A stretch of DNA of 64,000 nt from Thermoproteota archaeon (GCA_027492205.1 JAOZFN010000014.1:62001-126000); one strand, 5' to 3'. Counted from the first letter of the stretch, positions 23,964 to 33,678 are shown. Notes: generated by a model from the letters alone, not told the origin. Translations and numbers: made by a program.

Positions 23964-25937
23964 TCACGTCCTCGGGGTTCGCGTTCGCGAGGAGACGTAC
24001 CGGAGCCTCTCGGCCTCCCACCTCAGGTAGAGCTGGGTGACCTCGTCGAAGGTCATCCAGACGACCCTGCCGTCGGCCACGAGCGGGTCGACGACCTCCA
24101 TCAGCCAACGGTCGTACGCCTGGAGAACCCTTCCGACCTCGTCCTCGCTCGCGCCAGTCTGGTAGAGATGTGAGCTGGCCCACCAGACGTTGACGAACCT
24201 CTCGTCCACCGAGGACAGTGCCCTCATCAGCGACTCCGTCGCGTCTTGGAAGCAGTCGCCGCCGGACCTGCAGTCCACCTCGAAGTCCCCGGAGTTCCAA
24301 AACCAACCGGGGATGTAGACCAGCCCGCCCGAGTCGTCGTGGACCATCCACCTGGGGTCGGAGAGGTCGATCATCTGCGTCGGGGGCAGGATCCAGGGAT
24401 GGAGCCACGTCGGCGCCCTGCCCGTCTGCTGGTGGTAGGGCTTCTCCACGGCCGTCATGGACGAGAACCACAGCCCTCCCCTCACCGCGCCGAGGAGGCA
24501 GACGTTGTCCATCTCGAACCCTCCCCCGAGGTTCGTCGGCTCCGAGCCGAGGGCCAGGGCCACCGCCTCCTTGACCTCCCGGGTGTAGGCGAGCTTCTGT
24601 GCGTCGGTCGTCAGCCCCAGCTCCCTCATGTGGTGCCCCATGTGGCTCTGAACGCCGACCCCGTGTCCCCTCGAGACCAGGTCCCTGAGCACGAGCCTGT
24701 TGAACAGCACGTCGGCGCGCGCGAAGTTCTTCTCGGTCTGCACGGAGAGCTTCGCTCCGTGTGCCTCGAACGTCGAGGCAAGCCTGTCGAGCACCTCCGC
24801 GTACCACTCGAAGGTCGACCTGTCCTGATCGTAGTAGGTGCCCCTGCCGGGGCCCTCCTCGATGTGGAGTTGGAAGGCGACCACGAGGACGGGCCGGGGG
24901 CAGTCGAACGGGCTGTTCTCCCACGTTTCGCCCGTGCCGCACACCCCGTCCCCGCCGTTCGCCGGGATGTCAACCCCCAAGATATTCATCAGCGTCTTCT
25001 TGAACTCCTGAGGGGCTTCTGAGGCGAAGAACTCTCTCGCCTCTTCGAAGTACTCCTCCAGGGGCATGGAGTGACCCCTGTCGTGCCAGAAGATCTTCCT
25101 CTCGGCCGCCCGTATTGCCGCGTTGTAGGCCTTGACGCATGCCTCTGGCGTCAGGAGGTTGTCCCTCAGACCGCAGTGGAAGTGTACCCTGCCCTCGTAG
25201 TTGGGGAGGAGGTAGAGCGGATCTATCTCCCTGAGCACCGAGTCGTCGTCCAGCCAAGAGTGCCACTGGCCCACCCGGCCGTAGGTGAACACGTACCTCA
25301 GGTCGGCCGACGCGAGGAGGAGTTCGGCCTTGTCTATCCTCGCGCCGCCGCCCAGGGCCACGGCCGAGACTATGCTCCCGAGGCTCCTGGAGACGAGGTA
25401 GACCTCCGAGGCCCCCTGAGCCCTCAGGTACTCGGCAGCGATGACAATCTCGCTGGCTCCCTGCCTTATGAGGTCTGGCAGGACCTCCCCTCCTAGGAAG
25501 GGACCCCTCTCCCCGTGATACGGGAGGTCGAATGCGAAGACTGCGTATCCCAGGCCCTCAAAGGCCTCCATGTCCCGTTCCCAGGTTTCCTTGCTTCCAC
25601 CCAGCCCGTGCACGAAGATGATGGCCTTTCCGTTCCACCGAGGGGGTACCCTGTATACGTGCGGTATGGCCGAGACCGCAGACTCCAGGTCTCCCGCTAC
25701 CCCAGGTCCCTCCGTGGGACTGGGCGAGGTCTTCGGGTGCTTCCCCCCACCGGGCCCCCTGGTCGGGGCCTGGGCCTCCGGCTGTCCGGTCGTCTGGACT
25801 GGGGAGGGAGCAGGAGAGGGCTCTGGCGTTCGCTCTCCCCCGCGACCCAACCTGACCGGGACCAGGTGGACCGCGAGGGCCGCGCCGAGCGCGGCGAGGA
25901 GCAGGGCGGCCGACAGCAGGAGAGCGCCTCGACTCAT
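23964..25937 (-). CDS. Secreted alpha/beta hydrolase fused to a deacetylase-like barrel domain
   Basis: 657 aa from ATG 25937, with a signal peptide or anchor (LLLSAALLLAALGAALAV) and a Pro/Thr/Ser-rich linker to about residue 85. Domain 1 (~90-330) is an alpha/beta hydrolase: FVHGLGGSKETW, nucleophile YLVSRSLGSIVS, His in DRGHSMPLEEY. A short Cys module follows (GDGVCGTGETWENSPFDC), common in archaeal surface proteins. Domain 2 (~350-650) resembles polysaccharide-deacetylase barrels (VVAFQLHIEEGPG, SRGHGVGVQSHMGHH with H-x3-H). It probably acts on an extracellular glycan ester. The C-terminus runs into the decayed region 23336-23963, so the protein may be shortened. TATA-like GGTAAATG near 25963. 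Confidence 0.7.
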   Translation of the reverse strand: MSRGALLLSAALLLAALGAALAVHLVPVRLGRGGERTPEPSPAPSPVQTTGQPEAQAPTRGPGGGKHPKTSPSPTEGPGVAGDLESAVSAIPHVYRVPPRWNGKAIIFVHGLGGSKETWERDMEAFEGLGYAVFAFDLPYHGERGPFLGGEVLPDLIRQGASEIVIAAEYLRAQGASEVYLVSRSLGSIVSAVALGGGARIDKAELLLASADLRYVFTYGRVGQWHSWLDDDSVLREIDPLYLLPNYEGRVHFHCGLRDNLLTPEACVKAYNAAIRAAERKIFWHDRGHSMPLEEYFEEAREFFASEAPQEFKKTLMNILGVDIPANGGDGVCGTGETWENSPFDCPRPVLVVAFQLHIEEGPGRGTYYDQDRSTFEWYAEVLDRLASTFEAHGAKLSVQTEKNFARADVLFNRLVLRDLVSRGHGVGVQSHMGHHMRELGLTTDAQKLAYTREVKEAVALALGSEPTNLGGGFEMDNVCLLGAVRGGLWFSSMTAVEKPYHQQTGRAPTWLHPWILPPTQMIDLSDPRWMVHDDSGGLVYIPGWFWNSGDFEVDCRSGGDCFQDATESLMRALSSVDERFVNVWWASSHLYQTGASEDEVGRVLQAYDRWLMEVVDPLVADGRVVWMTFDEVTQLYLRWEAERLRYVSSRTRTPRT

Positions 25938-26028
25938 CGCGAACCCCGGATCCGAACATTTACCAACTTTCAGGACCATGGGTATAGACCCGTTGAGCCC
26001 AAGTCCGGGGAAGGCGGGGGGAGGGAGT

Positions 26029-26829
26029 TCACCAGAACCCTATCGCCCTCACCCCGTTCCTCCTTATCCACCGGATGGCCCACTTGGTGGCCCAGGCCGC
26101 GACGACCGCCATGGCCAGCGCCTCAACTCCAGCGACCGCCAGCGCCGCGTACTCCAGCCCCTCCCCCGCTCCAGCGGCCAGCTTCACCAGGTGCGCCGGG
26201 GCGACGTAGGGTATGCAGAGGAAGACGGGTCTCAGGGCCTCAGGTAGAGCCTGCACCGGGACCATCAGGAGTCCTACGACGACGAAGTTCAGTATCTCTA
26301 GGAGGTTGTTGGGCACGCTGGTTCTCACGGCAATTGAGGCCACGGTGAACCCGTAGGAGAGACTCTGAACGGCCAGCAGCCCCATGCCCGCCAGGAGGAG
26401 CCAGAGGCTCTCCGTGTGCAGGAGGTTAACGTGGAAGGCCCCTCCGACCAGCGCCGCCATGAAGAGGAGCGACGCCACGACCACCGAGAGGCCAGTCACC
26501 ACCCTGCCGAGGAGCGTCCTGAAGGGGGAGAACCCCCTGACCAGGTGCTCCTCCACCATCCCTATCGAGATGAAGAAGTTCATCCAACCCCCCACCAGCG
26601 ACGAGAAGTTTGACACGAAGCTCCAGGCCACTATCGTCCAGAAGGCGCCCTTGACCGCGACCCCCAGCCTCTCGCTGGGGACGAAGAGCAGGGCGCCGAG
26701 GACGAACATGAAGATCCACGCCGCCTCCGAGAGGATCATGTTCAGAAAGGAGTACCTGTACCTCCACAGCCTCAGGGTGTGGAGCCAGAGCACGGCCTTC
26801 ACCTTGACTAGGTCCTCTCGAACCGGCAA
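26029..26829 (-). CDS. ABC-2-type transporter permease
   Basis: 266 aa with six predicted membrane helices (for example AAWIFMFVLGALLFV, VVVASLLFMAALVGGAF, LNFVVVGLLMVPVQALP). Typical ABC-2 permease length. It begins 1 bp before the end of the companion permease gene at 26831, in an operon ATPase-permease-permease. Exports an unknown substrate (lipid, polysaccharide or drug). Confidence 0.85.
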   Translation of the reverse strand: MPVREDLVKVKAVLWLHTLRLWRYRYSFLNMILSEAAWIFMFVLGALLFVPSERLGVAVKGAFWTIVAWSFVSNFSSLVGGWMNFFISIGMVEEHLVRGFSPFRTLLGRVVTGLSVVVASLLFMAALVGGAFHVNLLHTESLWLLLAGMGLLAVQSLSYGFTVASIAVRTSVPNNLLEILNFVVVGLLMVPVQALPEALRPVFLCIPYVAPAHLVKLAAGAGEGLEYAALAVAGVEALAMAVVAAWATKWAIRWIRRNGVRAIGFW

Positions 26830-26830
26830 C

Positions 26831-27643
26831 TCAGATCGCCCCCTCCCTCATGGCCCTCCTCTCGCCCGCCTCGATCACCAGGCCGGAGGCGGAGTTGTAC
26901 AGCGCGGTCATGGCCACCAGGGCCCCGATGAGCAGGGTGACCCGCCTCAGCTCCGGCGACCCGATGAGCGCGGCCACCCGCGCCAGCTCGATCGTGTAGG
27001 TTGAGGGCAGGATCGCGGAGATCAGCTGGGCCCACCTGGGCAGCAGGTACGCCGGGTAGAATGCGCCTGAGAACAGCAGGATCAGGGGATTCAGGAAGCT
27101 GAGTACGTTGCTCTCCTCCTTTATCGAGAGGAGGAACGAGGCGAAGAGCGCCGCAAATCCCAACAGGGGGAGCATCCCCACGGTCGCCGCCAGCGCCATG
27201 ACCCCCAGCTTCAGCGTCCCGACGGAGAGGCCCTCGACCGCCAGCACGAGGGGGGCGAACTCGGCCAGCTGTATCGCCGCGGTCATCAGGTATCTGGGCA
27301 CGTACGTGAACACGAGAGTGACTGACGTCCTGTTCGGAGACAGGAGGACGTAGGGGAGCGTGCCAATCCACCTGTGGTGGAGCACGCTCCCCCCGACACC
27401 CCACATGACGTCTAGGGAGACCATCATCGCCAGCGTGGAGGCGACGAAGTAGGTTAGGGGGTTCACGGGCAGGCCCACGTTCTGCCTGAAGGCCTGCGCG
27501 CTGCCGAACATGGCCCCCATGCCCAGGATGAGCCCCAGGGTCAGGTATGGCCAGATCAGCATGGAGACGAAGGCGGACCTGTTGTTCTTGAAGAAGTACA
27601 GGTCGAGCACGATCCCGGACTTCAGGAGCGTCTTGACCCCCAC
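26831..27643 (-). CDS. ABC-2-type transporter permease
   Basis: 270 aa from GTG at 27643, preceded by a purine-rich GGGGGGG ribosome-binding site. Six helices and the ABC-2 signature region FLNPLILLFSGAFYPAYLLP. It starts 18 bp after the ATPase stop. A longer open frame upstream overlaps the ATPase gene and is not used. Forms a heterodimer with 26029-26829. Confidence 0.85.
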   Translation of the reverse strand: MGVKTLLKSGIVLDLYFFKNNRSAFVSMLIWPYLTLGLILGMGAMFGSAQAFRQNVGLPVNPLTYFVASTLAMMVSLDVMWGVGGSVLHHRWIGTLPYVLLSPNRTSVTLVFTYVPRYLMTAAIQLAEFAPLVLAVEGLSVGTLKLGVMALAATVGMLPLLGFAALFASFLLSIKEESNVLSFLNPLILLFSGAFYPAYLLPRWAQLISAILPSTYTIELARVAALIGSPELRRVTLLIGALVAMTALYNSASGLVIEAGERRAMREGAI

Positions 27644-27660
27644 GGTACCCCCCCCAAGAC

Positions 27661-28677
27661 TCAGAAGCCCGTCCGACCGGTCAGCTGGACGAAGACATCC
27701 TCGAGCGTCGGCTCGCTCACCTCGACCCTCCTTATCCCGCACCTCATCGAGTGGAGAAGGCTCAGCACCCTGGAGGTGGTCTCTTCCACCCGCTCCGGGG
27801 GCTGGACGATCTTCAGCCTCACAGTCCCATTCTCCGGGAACGCGTCAGCGGGCGAGTCCACCTCCCCCCTCACCCTGGCCAGGAGCCCGTCGACCCTAAC
27901 GTGCGCCGGCGGGGTGACCACGATCTCCAGTGAGACGCGGTCGGACACCCTCCTCTTGAGCGCCTCCACGGCGTCAAGGGCGATGATCCTGCCCTGGTTG
28001 ATTATCGCTACGCGATCGCACACTATCTCGGCCTCGAACATGTTGTGGGTCGTCACCAGCACGGTCTTCCCCTCGTCGTGGGCTATCCTGACGAGGAGCT
28101 CCCTGAGGGTCCTCGCCGAGGGAGGATCAAGTCCGAGGGTCGGCTCGTCCAGTATGAGGACGTCCGGGTCGGTCAGCAGGGCCCTGGCTATGCTCAGCCT
28201 GGCCTTCATGCCCAGCGAGTACTCCTCGTAGAGCTTGTCCTCCACGCCAAGGTCGGTCAGCCCGACCAGCCCCAGCACCTCCTCCACCCTCTCCCTGAGC
28301 CTGCGCCCGTCCATGCCGTAGAGCATGCCGAAGTAGGTGAGGTTCTCCCTGCCCGTGAGCTTCCAGAAGAAGCCCTTCTCGACGGTGAGGGAGACGCCGA
28401 TCCTCCTCCTCACATCTGGCGCCTGCTCCACCACGTCGTACCCGAGGACGCTCGCCCTCCCGCCGTCGGGCAGGAGGAGGGTGCAGAGGATCTTCACGGT
28501 GGTGGTCTTCCCGGCGCCGTTGGGGCCCAGGAGGCCGAACACCTCCCCACGGCGCACTTCGAAGGAGACCCCCTTGAGCGCCTCGACGACCCTCCTCTCT
28601 CGCCTGAACATCCCCCTCCGCAGGTAGGTCGTGTACCTCTTCTCCAGGTCGCGCACGCTTATCGCGGCCTCAGACAT
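27661..28677 (-). CDS. ABC transporter ATP-binding protein
   Basis: 338 aa. Walker A GLLGPNGAGKTTTVKIL, signature YSLGMKARLSIARALL, Walker B VLILDEPTLGLDPPSA, H-loop VLVTTHNMFEAE. The C-terminal ~90 residues form the extra domain usual in ABC-2 exporters of the drug/lipid type. ATG 28677 is chosen for its ribosome-binding site (GAGGGG) and a TATA box (minus-strand GATATATC about 28723-28730). First gene of a three-gene operon. Confidence 0.95.
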   Translation of the reverse strand: MSEAAISVRDLEKRYTTYLRRGMFRRERRVVEALKGVSFEVRRGEVFGLLGPNGAGKTTTVKILCTLLLPDGGRASVLGYDVVEQAPDVRRRIGVSLTVEKGFFWKLTGRENLTYFGMLYGMDGRRLRERVEEVLGLVGLTDLGVEDKLYEEYSLGMKARLSIARALLTDPDVLILDEPTLGLDPPSARTLRELLVRIAHDEGKTVLVTTHNMFEAEIVCDRVAIINQGRIIALDAVEALKRRVSDRVSLEIVVTPPAHVRVDGLLARVRGEVDSPADAFPENGTVRLKIVQPPERVEETTSRVLSLLHSMRCGIRRVEVSEPTLEDVFVQLTGRTGF

Positions 28678-28892
28678 CCAATTCACCCCTCTGGGGCTCC
28701 CGGGCCCTGAACCCCCGGCGCGCAGATATATCGGTTCTGAGCACATGTGAGCGCGGCTCCACTCGAGACGCCGCGTTAACCCCGCGATCTCTCCACGCCG
28801 GTCACTTGCCCCCTACCAACCCAGAACCTCTCATCCCCAGCTCAGTCCTCACTTATGGGAGTCCGTACCTCTCTCCGGGTCCGCAGCCTCAA

Positions 28893-29810
28893 CTATTCGA
28901 ACTCCACCACAAACCCAAGCCTCTTGAGCGCCCTGATCGCCCTACGGAGGTCTCCCTCTTTAACGAGGATGTGGTCGGTGGAGTAGGAGGAGAAGGCCAG
29001 CAGGCTCACGCCCTCGTGCGCCAGGGCGTTTGACACGGCGGCCATGAACCCGACCAGGGTGAAGGGCAGCTCCATGGAGAAGGTCAGCAGCCTGAAGCCG
29101 CACTCGACATCTCCTTCAGGTCGATCCGGGAGCAGATCCCTCCTCGCCACCACGGTCAGCTCCCTGCCGTCGCGCAGGACTGCGAAGGCCCCCTCCACCG
29201 GTTCCTCAAGCCTGGCCACGCAGTACTCCCCCGACCTGACGAGGACCCGCCCCCGCTCGATCAGCTCCCTGAGTCGACCGGTGGCCCTCCTCAGCCTGGC
29301 CCCCAGCAGCCTCCCGAGGACCGCCACGTCGGAGTTGGCACCGCCCTCCCACCTCGTCAGCTCAATCGTGTTGAGGAAGTCGTAGCCGGCCGATACGAAG
29401 AAGTCGAGGGCCTCGTCGTTGGCCGGAATGACGCTGAGGAAGATGGAGTCTGCGCCCCACCTGTTTCGGGCCTCTCTCTCGGCCTCCCTCAGGAGGAGCC
29501 TCCCGAGGCCACTCCCCCTGCGGTCGGGCCTCACGTAGATCTCCCTCAGGAAGACGGCTCCCTCGTGCTCCTGAAGCCTGGCGAATCCCTCGGCCCTCCC
29601 GGACTCCTCGAGGATCAGGACCACAGAGGTCTCGTCTGAGAGGGCCCTCCTCGCCGTGCTCCTTCCCCACTCCAGGCTCTTGGGCGGAGAGCCCAGGAGC
29701 CGAGCGTGGTGGGTGTAGAAGTCGGCCAGCATCTCAGCCAGCGCCGTCTCGTCCCCCGCCCCGGCCCGCCTCACGGAGATTCCTGGTGGATTGCCCTCCC
29801 CGCGCGACAA
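28893..29810 (-). CDS. GNAT acetyltransferase fused to an ACT-type ligand-binding domain
   Basis: 305 aa from TTG at 29810 (GAGGGGG ribosome-binding site). Residues ~10-155 are GNAT: FLREIYVRPDRRGSGLGRLL is the acetyl-CoA loop (R/Q-x2-G-x-G/A) and ALDFFVSAGYDFLNTIELTR the end of the fold. Residues ~190-305 match the CASTOR/ACT_7 (COG3603) pattern (FRLLTFSMELPFTLVGFMAA, GVSLLAFSSYSTDHILVKEG). A GNAT with an amino-acid-sensing domain suggests feedback control of an acetylation step. TATA (CTTATATC) near 29866-29873 on the minus strand. Confidence 0.8.
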   Translation of the reverse strand: MSRGEGNPPGISVRRAGAGDETALAEMLADFYTHHARLLGSPPKSLEWGRSTARRALSDETSVVLILEESGRAEGFARLQEHEGAVFLREIYVRPDRRGSGLGRLLLREAEREARNRWGADSIFLSVIPANDEALDFFVSAGYDFLNTIELTRWEGGANSDVAVLGRLLGARLRRATGRLRELIERGRVLVRSGEYCVARLEEPVEGAFAVLRDGRELTVVARRDLLPDRPEGDVECGFRLLTFSMELPFTLVGFMAAVSNALAHEGVSLLAFSSYSTDHILVKEGDLRRAIRALKRLGFVVEFE

Positions 29811-30007
29811 GCCCCCTCACCCCAAGAGACATCGTCGCCCTCCTCCCCCCCAGCCGACCGTGAGGATATAAGAGCCCCCACTCTACAGCGCCTCCCGCCG
29901 AGAGGGGGATCTTCGGTGCGGGGACGCCTCGGGAGACGCCTCACCGACAGAGGACAACCTCGCCGCGGGCGGGCTCCCGCGCGGCTCTCCAAAAAGCTCG
30001 GCGCGGC

Positions 30008-30328
30008 CTAGGCGACTCTGACGCCCTTCCTCCTGGCCTCTTCTATCAGAGCCCTGTAAGTCTCGTTGTCGGCCACTATCAGGTCAAGCGGAACCCCCAG
30101 GTCTAAGAGGGCATCCACCTCGTCTCTGAGTAGCTCAAACAGGTCAACCTTCCCGAACTCCTTTGGAACCACTATCAGGTCCAGGTCGCTCTCGCCCCTG
30201 ACCGCCGACCCATCGACGACCGATCCGAAGATGTACGCCTCCCTAACCCTGCCCCTGAGCTTCCTCCTCAGCGAGTCGATCACTCCCTCAAGGTCCCGGA
30301 GGGAGACCAGCCTCACATCCTCTGGCAC
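30008..30328 (-). CDS. MNT-type nucleotidyltransferase antitoxin
   Basis: 106 aa from GTG 30328. The signature is AYIFGSVVDGSAVRGESDLDLIVVP (G-S-x10-D-x-D; the quoted part is split by FGSVVDG and ESDLDL). It begins 1 bp after the HEPN stop, so the pair is translationally coupled. The catalytic residues are intact. Confidence 0.8.
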   Translation of the reverse strand: MPEDVRLVSLRDLEGVIDSLRRKLRGRVREAYIFGSVVDGSAVRGESDLDLIVVPKEFGKVDLFELLRDEVDALLDLGVPLDLIVADNETYRALIEEARRKGVRVA

Positions 30329-30329
30329 G

Positions 30330-30692
30330 CTACTCCCCCACCTTGGCCAGGAGTTCCCTGTAGACCTCATCGATTCTATCTAGGTCCTCCTCCGAGATCG
30401 AGGGGACCACCCCGTAGTCTCCCCTCTCCCTCAGGGATTGTATCCTCGCGATGGCCCTCACCAACCTCTCCTGCAGGCCCAGCCGCTCTCGCGACGCCCA
30501 CATCCTAGAGATCAGGCTAGCGTGCGTCTTCGGGATCGGCTCGCCGTGCTTTAAGAGCAGGGCTCTTGACAGGTGCAGGATCGCATAATACCCTCGGGAG
30601 GCGGCGTCCTCCAAGAGCCCCTCGCGCCCGAGTATTGAAAAGGCCCTGTGAGCCTTCCGGGCCCTCTCAACGTGAAGTTCGTAGTCCTCCAA
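30330..30692 (-). CDS. HEPN-domain toxin
   Basis: 120 aa from TTG at 30692. Helical HEPN core: AHRAFSILGREGLLEDAASR, GYYAILHLSRALLLKHG and the C-terminal RERGDYGVVPSISEEDLDRI; here the catalytic R-x4-6-H motif is not obvious, so activity is uncertain. A TATA box (GTTTATTT, about 30720-30727 on the minus strand) precedes it. Upstream gene of the HEPN-MNT pair. Confidence 0.75.
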   Translation of the reverse strand: MEDYELHVERARKAHRAFSILGREGLLEDAASRGYYAILHLSRALLLKHGEPIPKTHASLISRMWASRERLGLQERLVRAIARIQSLRERGDYGVVPSISEEDLDRIDEVYRELLAKVGE

Positions 30693-30765
30693 ACCACTCC
30701 AACCTCCTCTTGCTGAGGTAAATAAACGCTCAGCTTGACCAGCTCGACTCTCCGCGCGGCGAGCC

Positions 30766-33594
30766 TCAGCTCCGACCGGAACCTCGTCTCACCGTCTGCA
30801 GTCGCTCCGTCTCGATCACCCGCGTTTGAGTTTCCGGTGAGGCTTGGAGGCGCGCCTGCAGGCTGGTCCCGCGATCGGCACCCCCACGGGCCCCCACCGG
30901 GTGGACCCTCCCGACCCCCACGCCGGCTCTCCCTCCCGGCTCGTAGACCGGGCCCCACGGGTGCGTCCTCCAGGGGTCCCAGAGCCAGGCCAGCAGGAGG
31001 GACGCCATGAAGCCGCTCGTCGAGAGGATGGCGTGCTGCTTGCCTGTGGCGAACTGACCGACGGGGTTCCCCTCGTACCAGAAGTACCTGGACCCGTAGA
31101 GGAACTGCTGCAGGGCGACCTGCAGGTAGGTCTGGTTGCCCGAGTACTCCCAGGCGTAGACGAAGGCGTCGCTTATCACAAGCATCCAGGCGTTGGCCCC
31201 GCCTCCGGGCGACCAGTCGCTGACCCTGCCGTCGCCCCACCACCTGTAGACGAAGTGGGGCCCGGAGAAGGCGTCGTCTCCCACGCGGTGGTAGGCGTAC
31301 CTGAGCATCCACCTCGCGTACCCCAGCAGGGAGCTCTTGGCGGCCTGGTCCGTCCTCCCTCTGGTCCACCTGATCAGGTCCAGGTACTCCCCCAGCGCCA
31401 CCATGAGCATGGCCTGCTGCCAGGGGGCCACGGACCTGCCGGCCATCCCCTCCGAGGGCCCGGAGGCGTACCACCTGCGGTCGAAGTGGGACTCCTCGAC
31501 CACCCTCCCCGCCGCCTGGAGGAACCTCTCATCCCACGTGGCCTGGTAAGCCGCCAAAAGGATCATTAGGGCGTTGGCCGGGGCCCTGGCCTCGTCGCCC
31601 GTGGTCCCGCTGTATCCCGGCTCACCGGGGCCGTTCGTCACCCTCCAGTAGGCGTTCTCCGACAGCTCCATCGCGGCCTCCCAGGCGGGGCGGTAGCCTG
31701 TCAGGTAGTAGTACAGGAAGAGGCCCCTCGCGAACTGAAACTCGAGGCTTGGAGAGGACCCCCTGTGGGGGTTCTCCAGCCCGGGCTCCCCGTGGGGGGT
31801 GTGCCAGAACATGCCTCCCCAGCTCCACCTGATCCAGTAGGAGGAGGGCTGGGATGGGTCGCCCCAGTGGACGTGGAGCACGTCCATGTCTGCGGTGTGC
31901 CTGGCCGCCTGCTCTCCCAGCAGCCACCACCTCCGCGAGTTCACGTCGTCCCCTCCCAGCAGCCTGAGGCTCTGGACCAGCATCCCGTACTCGAAGTCGT
32001 ACTGCAGGTTGCTCTGGCCGGTCCCGCCGTCCTCGTCCACCACCCTCACGTCCCCGAAGTGCATCCACCCGTAGAAGTCCACCCTCTCCCTGGCGTCGAA
32101 GAGGTTGTCCGCGTACGGGCCGGCAGTCCCGTTCACGGCCGCCAGGTTGTTCAGCTCGTAGCACGTCAGCCAGGGGTTCAGGGGCTGGTAGGGGGGCCAC
32201 CTCTCGTACAGCCCGTACTCCAGGTAGAGCTCCGCCGGGGCCCTGGCCTGCATGGGGTCCATCAGGCCCACGACCTCCCGGGCGCGCCCCTCGGTGAACC
32301 GGCCGGGGTGGAAGTTCAGGACGAGCTCGTGGGTCTTCCTCTCCCCGGCCCTGTGCTCGAAGGGCGCAGAGAACTGAGTCGGCATGAGGCCCACCCGGAC
32401 CTGCCCGGAGGGGAGGAGCTCGATCGAACTCGGGTAGCTCTCCCAGAAGTACCTCTTGCCGACCGTCAGGCCGAAGCCCTCGTATGACAGGTCGGCCCAG
32501 CCCTCCGACCTGTTCCCGCGGTGCAGATCCCTCTCCCCCACCCTCACCACGTACCCCCTGAAGCTGACCCCGGGCCACCTGTCCCAGTCCGGCCCGCCGC
32601 TCGAGTCCTGGTAGAGCAGCGCGGCGCCGGTCAGGTCGCCCCGCAGGATCCGTCCATCCGCGGGGACGGCGTAGGATGGGTCAGGCCCGCGGGTGAGGTT
32701 CAGCCTCAGCTCCACACCCTCGAACCTAACGGAGTTCGGGGACCCCAGCCTGAGGCAGTTAGGCTGCCCCGAGCCGTCGTTAAGACAGGGGAGCACGTTC
32801 TCCTCCGCGTAGTAGACTCTGAGGTAGCTCTTCCAGGCGAAGGCGTGGATCCTGAGCGTGTAGTTCAGGAGGGTGCCGCCCGCCGGGCTGACGTGCGATC
32901 CCCTGACCAGGATCGAGACCCTCAGCGGCCCGGCCTCCTCCACCTCAACCACCCTTCCCCCGAGGCCGGCCAGGTACTCCCCTCCGTCCTCCCCGACCAC
33001 GACCACGTCTCCCCCTTCGGCCACTTCAGCCTCGGGGAAGCCGTCCCCGTCGAGGTCGAGGCGGAAGGGTCCGAGCAGGGGGGAGCCGCTCCTCCCCACC
33101 TCGAAGCTCAGCGGGCCGGTGCGGACGATCAGGGCGTCGCCCAGGTCCTCGACCTCCAGGGGGGTGTCCACCCCCCGTGGTTGGGCGCCGGCCTCGAGAT
33201 AGTAGGTGGACTCTCCTCCAGCCTCGACGTCGGCCTGGAGATCCACGAGGACCCACCTCAGGCTCCCGTCGGCCCACCTGGCCAGCACGCTGAACTGGGC
33301 CGGAACCTCGAGCGCCGATCCTTCCAGCAGCCGCAACTCATCCACGTCCCAGGCCACCCCGGGCGGGAGGGGGACGCCCGACGACACGGGCTCCCCGCGC
33401 CTGTCCCATGGGAGCCAGTTCCTCACGGTCAGGGGGATCGCGTGGACGGGGCCCAAAACCTGCTTGGACGTCGGGCCGACGCACGCGGCCCCGGCGCGTA
33501 GGGGCGGCGATCCCCCCGGTGAGGCCTGGGGGACCAGGAGAAGGATCAGGGCGCCGGCGGAGAGGAGGCGGGACCTCACCTCACCATCCCACAC
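30766..33594 (-). CDS. Secreted exo-rhamnogalacturonan-lyase-like protein (PcRGLX/YetA-like)
   Basis: 942 aa with a signal peptide (LLSAGALILLLVPQASPG). Residues ~55-150 match the N-terminal RIFT-type barrel of PcRGLX/YetA-like proteins (VPLPPGVAWDVDELRLL, VLARWADGSLRWVLVDLQAD), followed by a beta-sandwich and, from ~490, an alpha/alpha toroid (NNLAAVNGTAGPYADNLFDA, FGDVRVVDEDGG, QYDFEYGMLVQSLRLLGGDD). The last ~50 residues are low-complexity and may be read-through past a lost stop. The family cleaves acidic pectic polysaccharides; here some surface or environmental glycan. GTG 33594 or GTG 33579 (after GGTGAG) is the start; TATA near 33632-33640. Confidence 0.75.
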   Translation of the reverse strand: MWDGEVRSRLLSAGALILLLVPQASPGGSPPLRAGAACVGPTSKQVLGPVHAIPLTVRNWLPWDRRGEPVSSGVPLPPGVAWDVDELRLLEGSALEVPAQFSVLARWADGSLRWVLVDLQADVEAGGESTYYLEAGAQPRGVDTPLEVEDLGDALIVRTGPLSFEVGRSGSPLLGPFRLDLDGDGFPEAEVAEGGDVVVVGEDGGEYLAGLGGRVVEVEEAGPLRVSILVRGSHVSPAGGTLLNYTLRIHAFAWKSYLRVYYAEENVLPCLNDGSGQPNCLRLGSPNSVRFEGVELRLNLTRGPDPSYAVPADGRILRGDLTGAALLYQDSSGGPDWDRWPGVSFRGYVVRVGERDLHRGNRSEGWADLSYEGFGLTVGKRYFWESYPSSIELLPSGQVRVGLMPTQFSAPFEHRAGERKTHELVLNFHPGRFTEGRAREVVGLMDPMQARAPAELYLEYGLYERWPPYQPLNPWLTCYELNNLAAVNGTAGPYADNLFDARERVDFYGWMHFGDVRVVDEDGGTGQSNLQYDFEYGMLVQSLRLLGGDDVNSRRWWLLGEQAARHTADMDVLHVHWGDPSQPSSYWIRWSWGGMFWHTPHGEPGLENPHRGSSPSLEFQFARGLFLYYYLTGYRPAWEAAMELSENAYWRVTNGPGEPGYSGTTGDEARAPANALMILLAAYQATWDERFLQAAGRVVEESHFDRRWYASGPSEGMAGRSVAPWQQAMLMVALGEYLDLIRWTRGRTDQAAKSSLLGYARWMLRYAYHRVGDDAFSGPHFVYRWWGDGRVSDWSPGGGANAWMLVISDAFVYAWEYSGNQTYLQVALQQFLYGSRYFWYEGNPVGQFATGKQHAILSTSGFMASLLLAWLWDPWRTHPWGPVYEPGGRAGVGVGRVHPVGARGGADRGTSLQARLQASPETQTRVIETERLQTVRRGSGRS

Positions 33595-33678
33595 GCGCCG
33601 GGGGTCAGGACCTTGATAGCGTTTAGGACCGGGGGTATAGACCAGAAGTCGGGGGGCGCCGACGGGGCCTCGAATCGG

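Noticed and set aside
28746-28892. A second C/D-box sRNA on the minus strand
   Set aside because: Some box-like words (GTGAGGA, CTGA) occur, but there is no closing stem, no good D box and no promoter.
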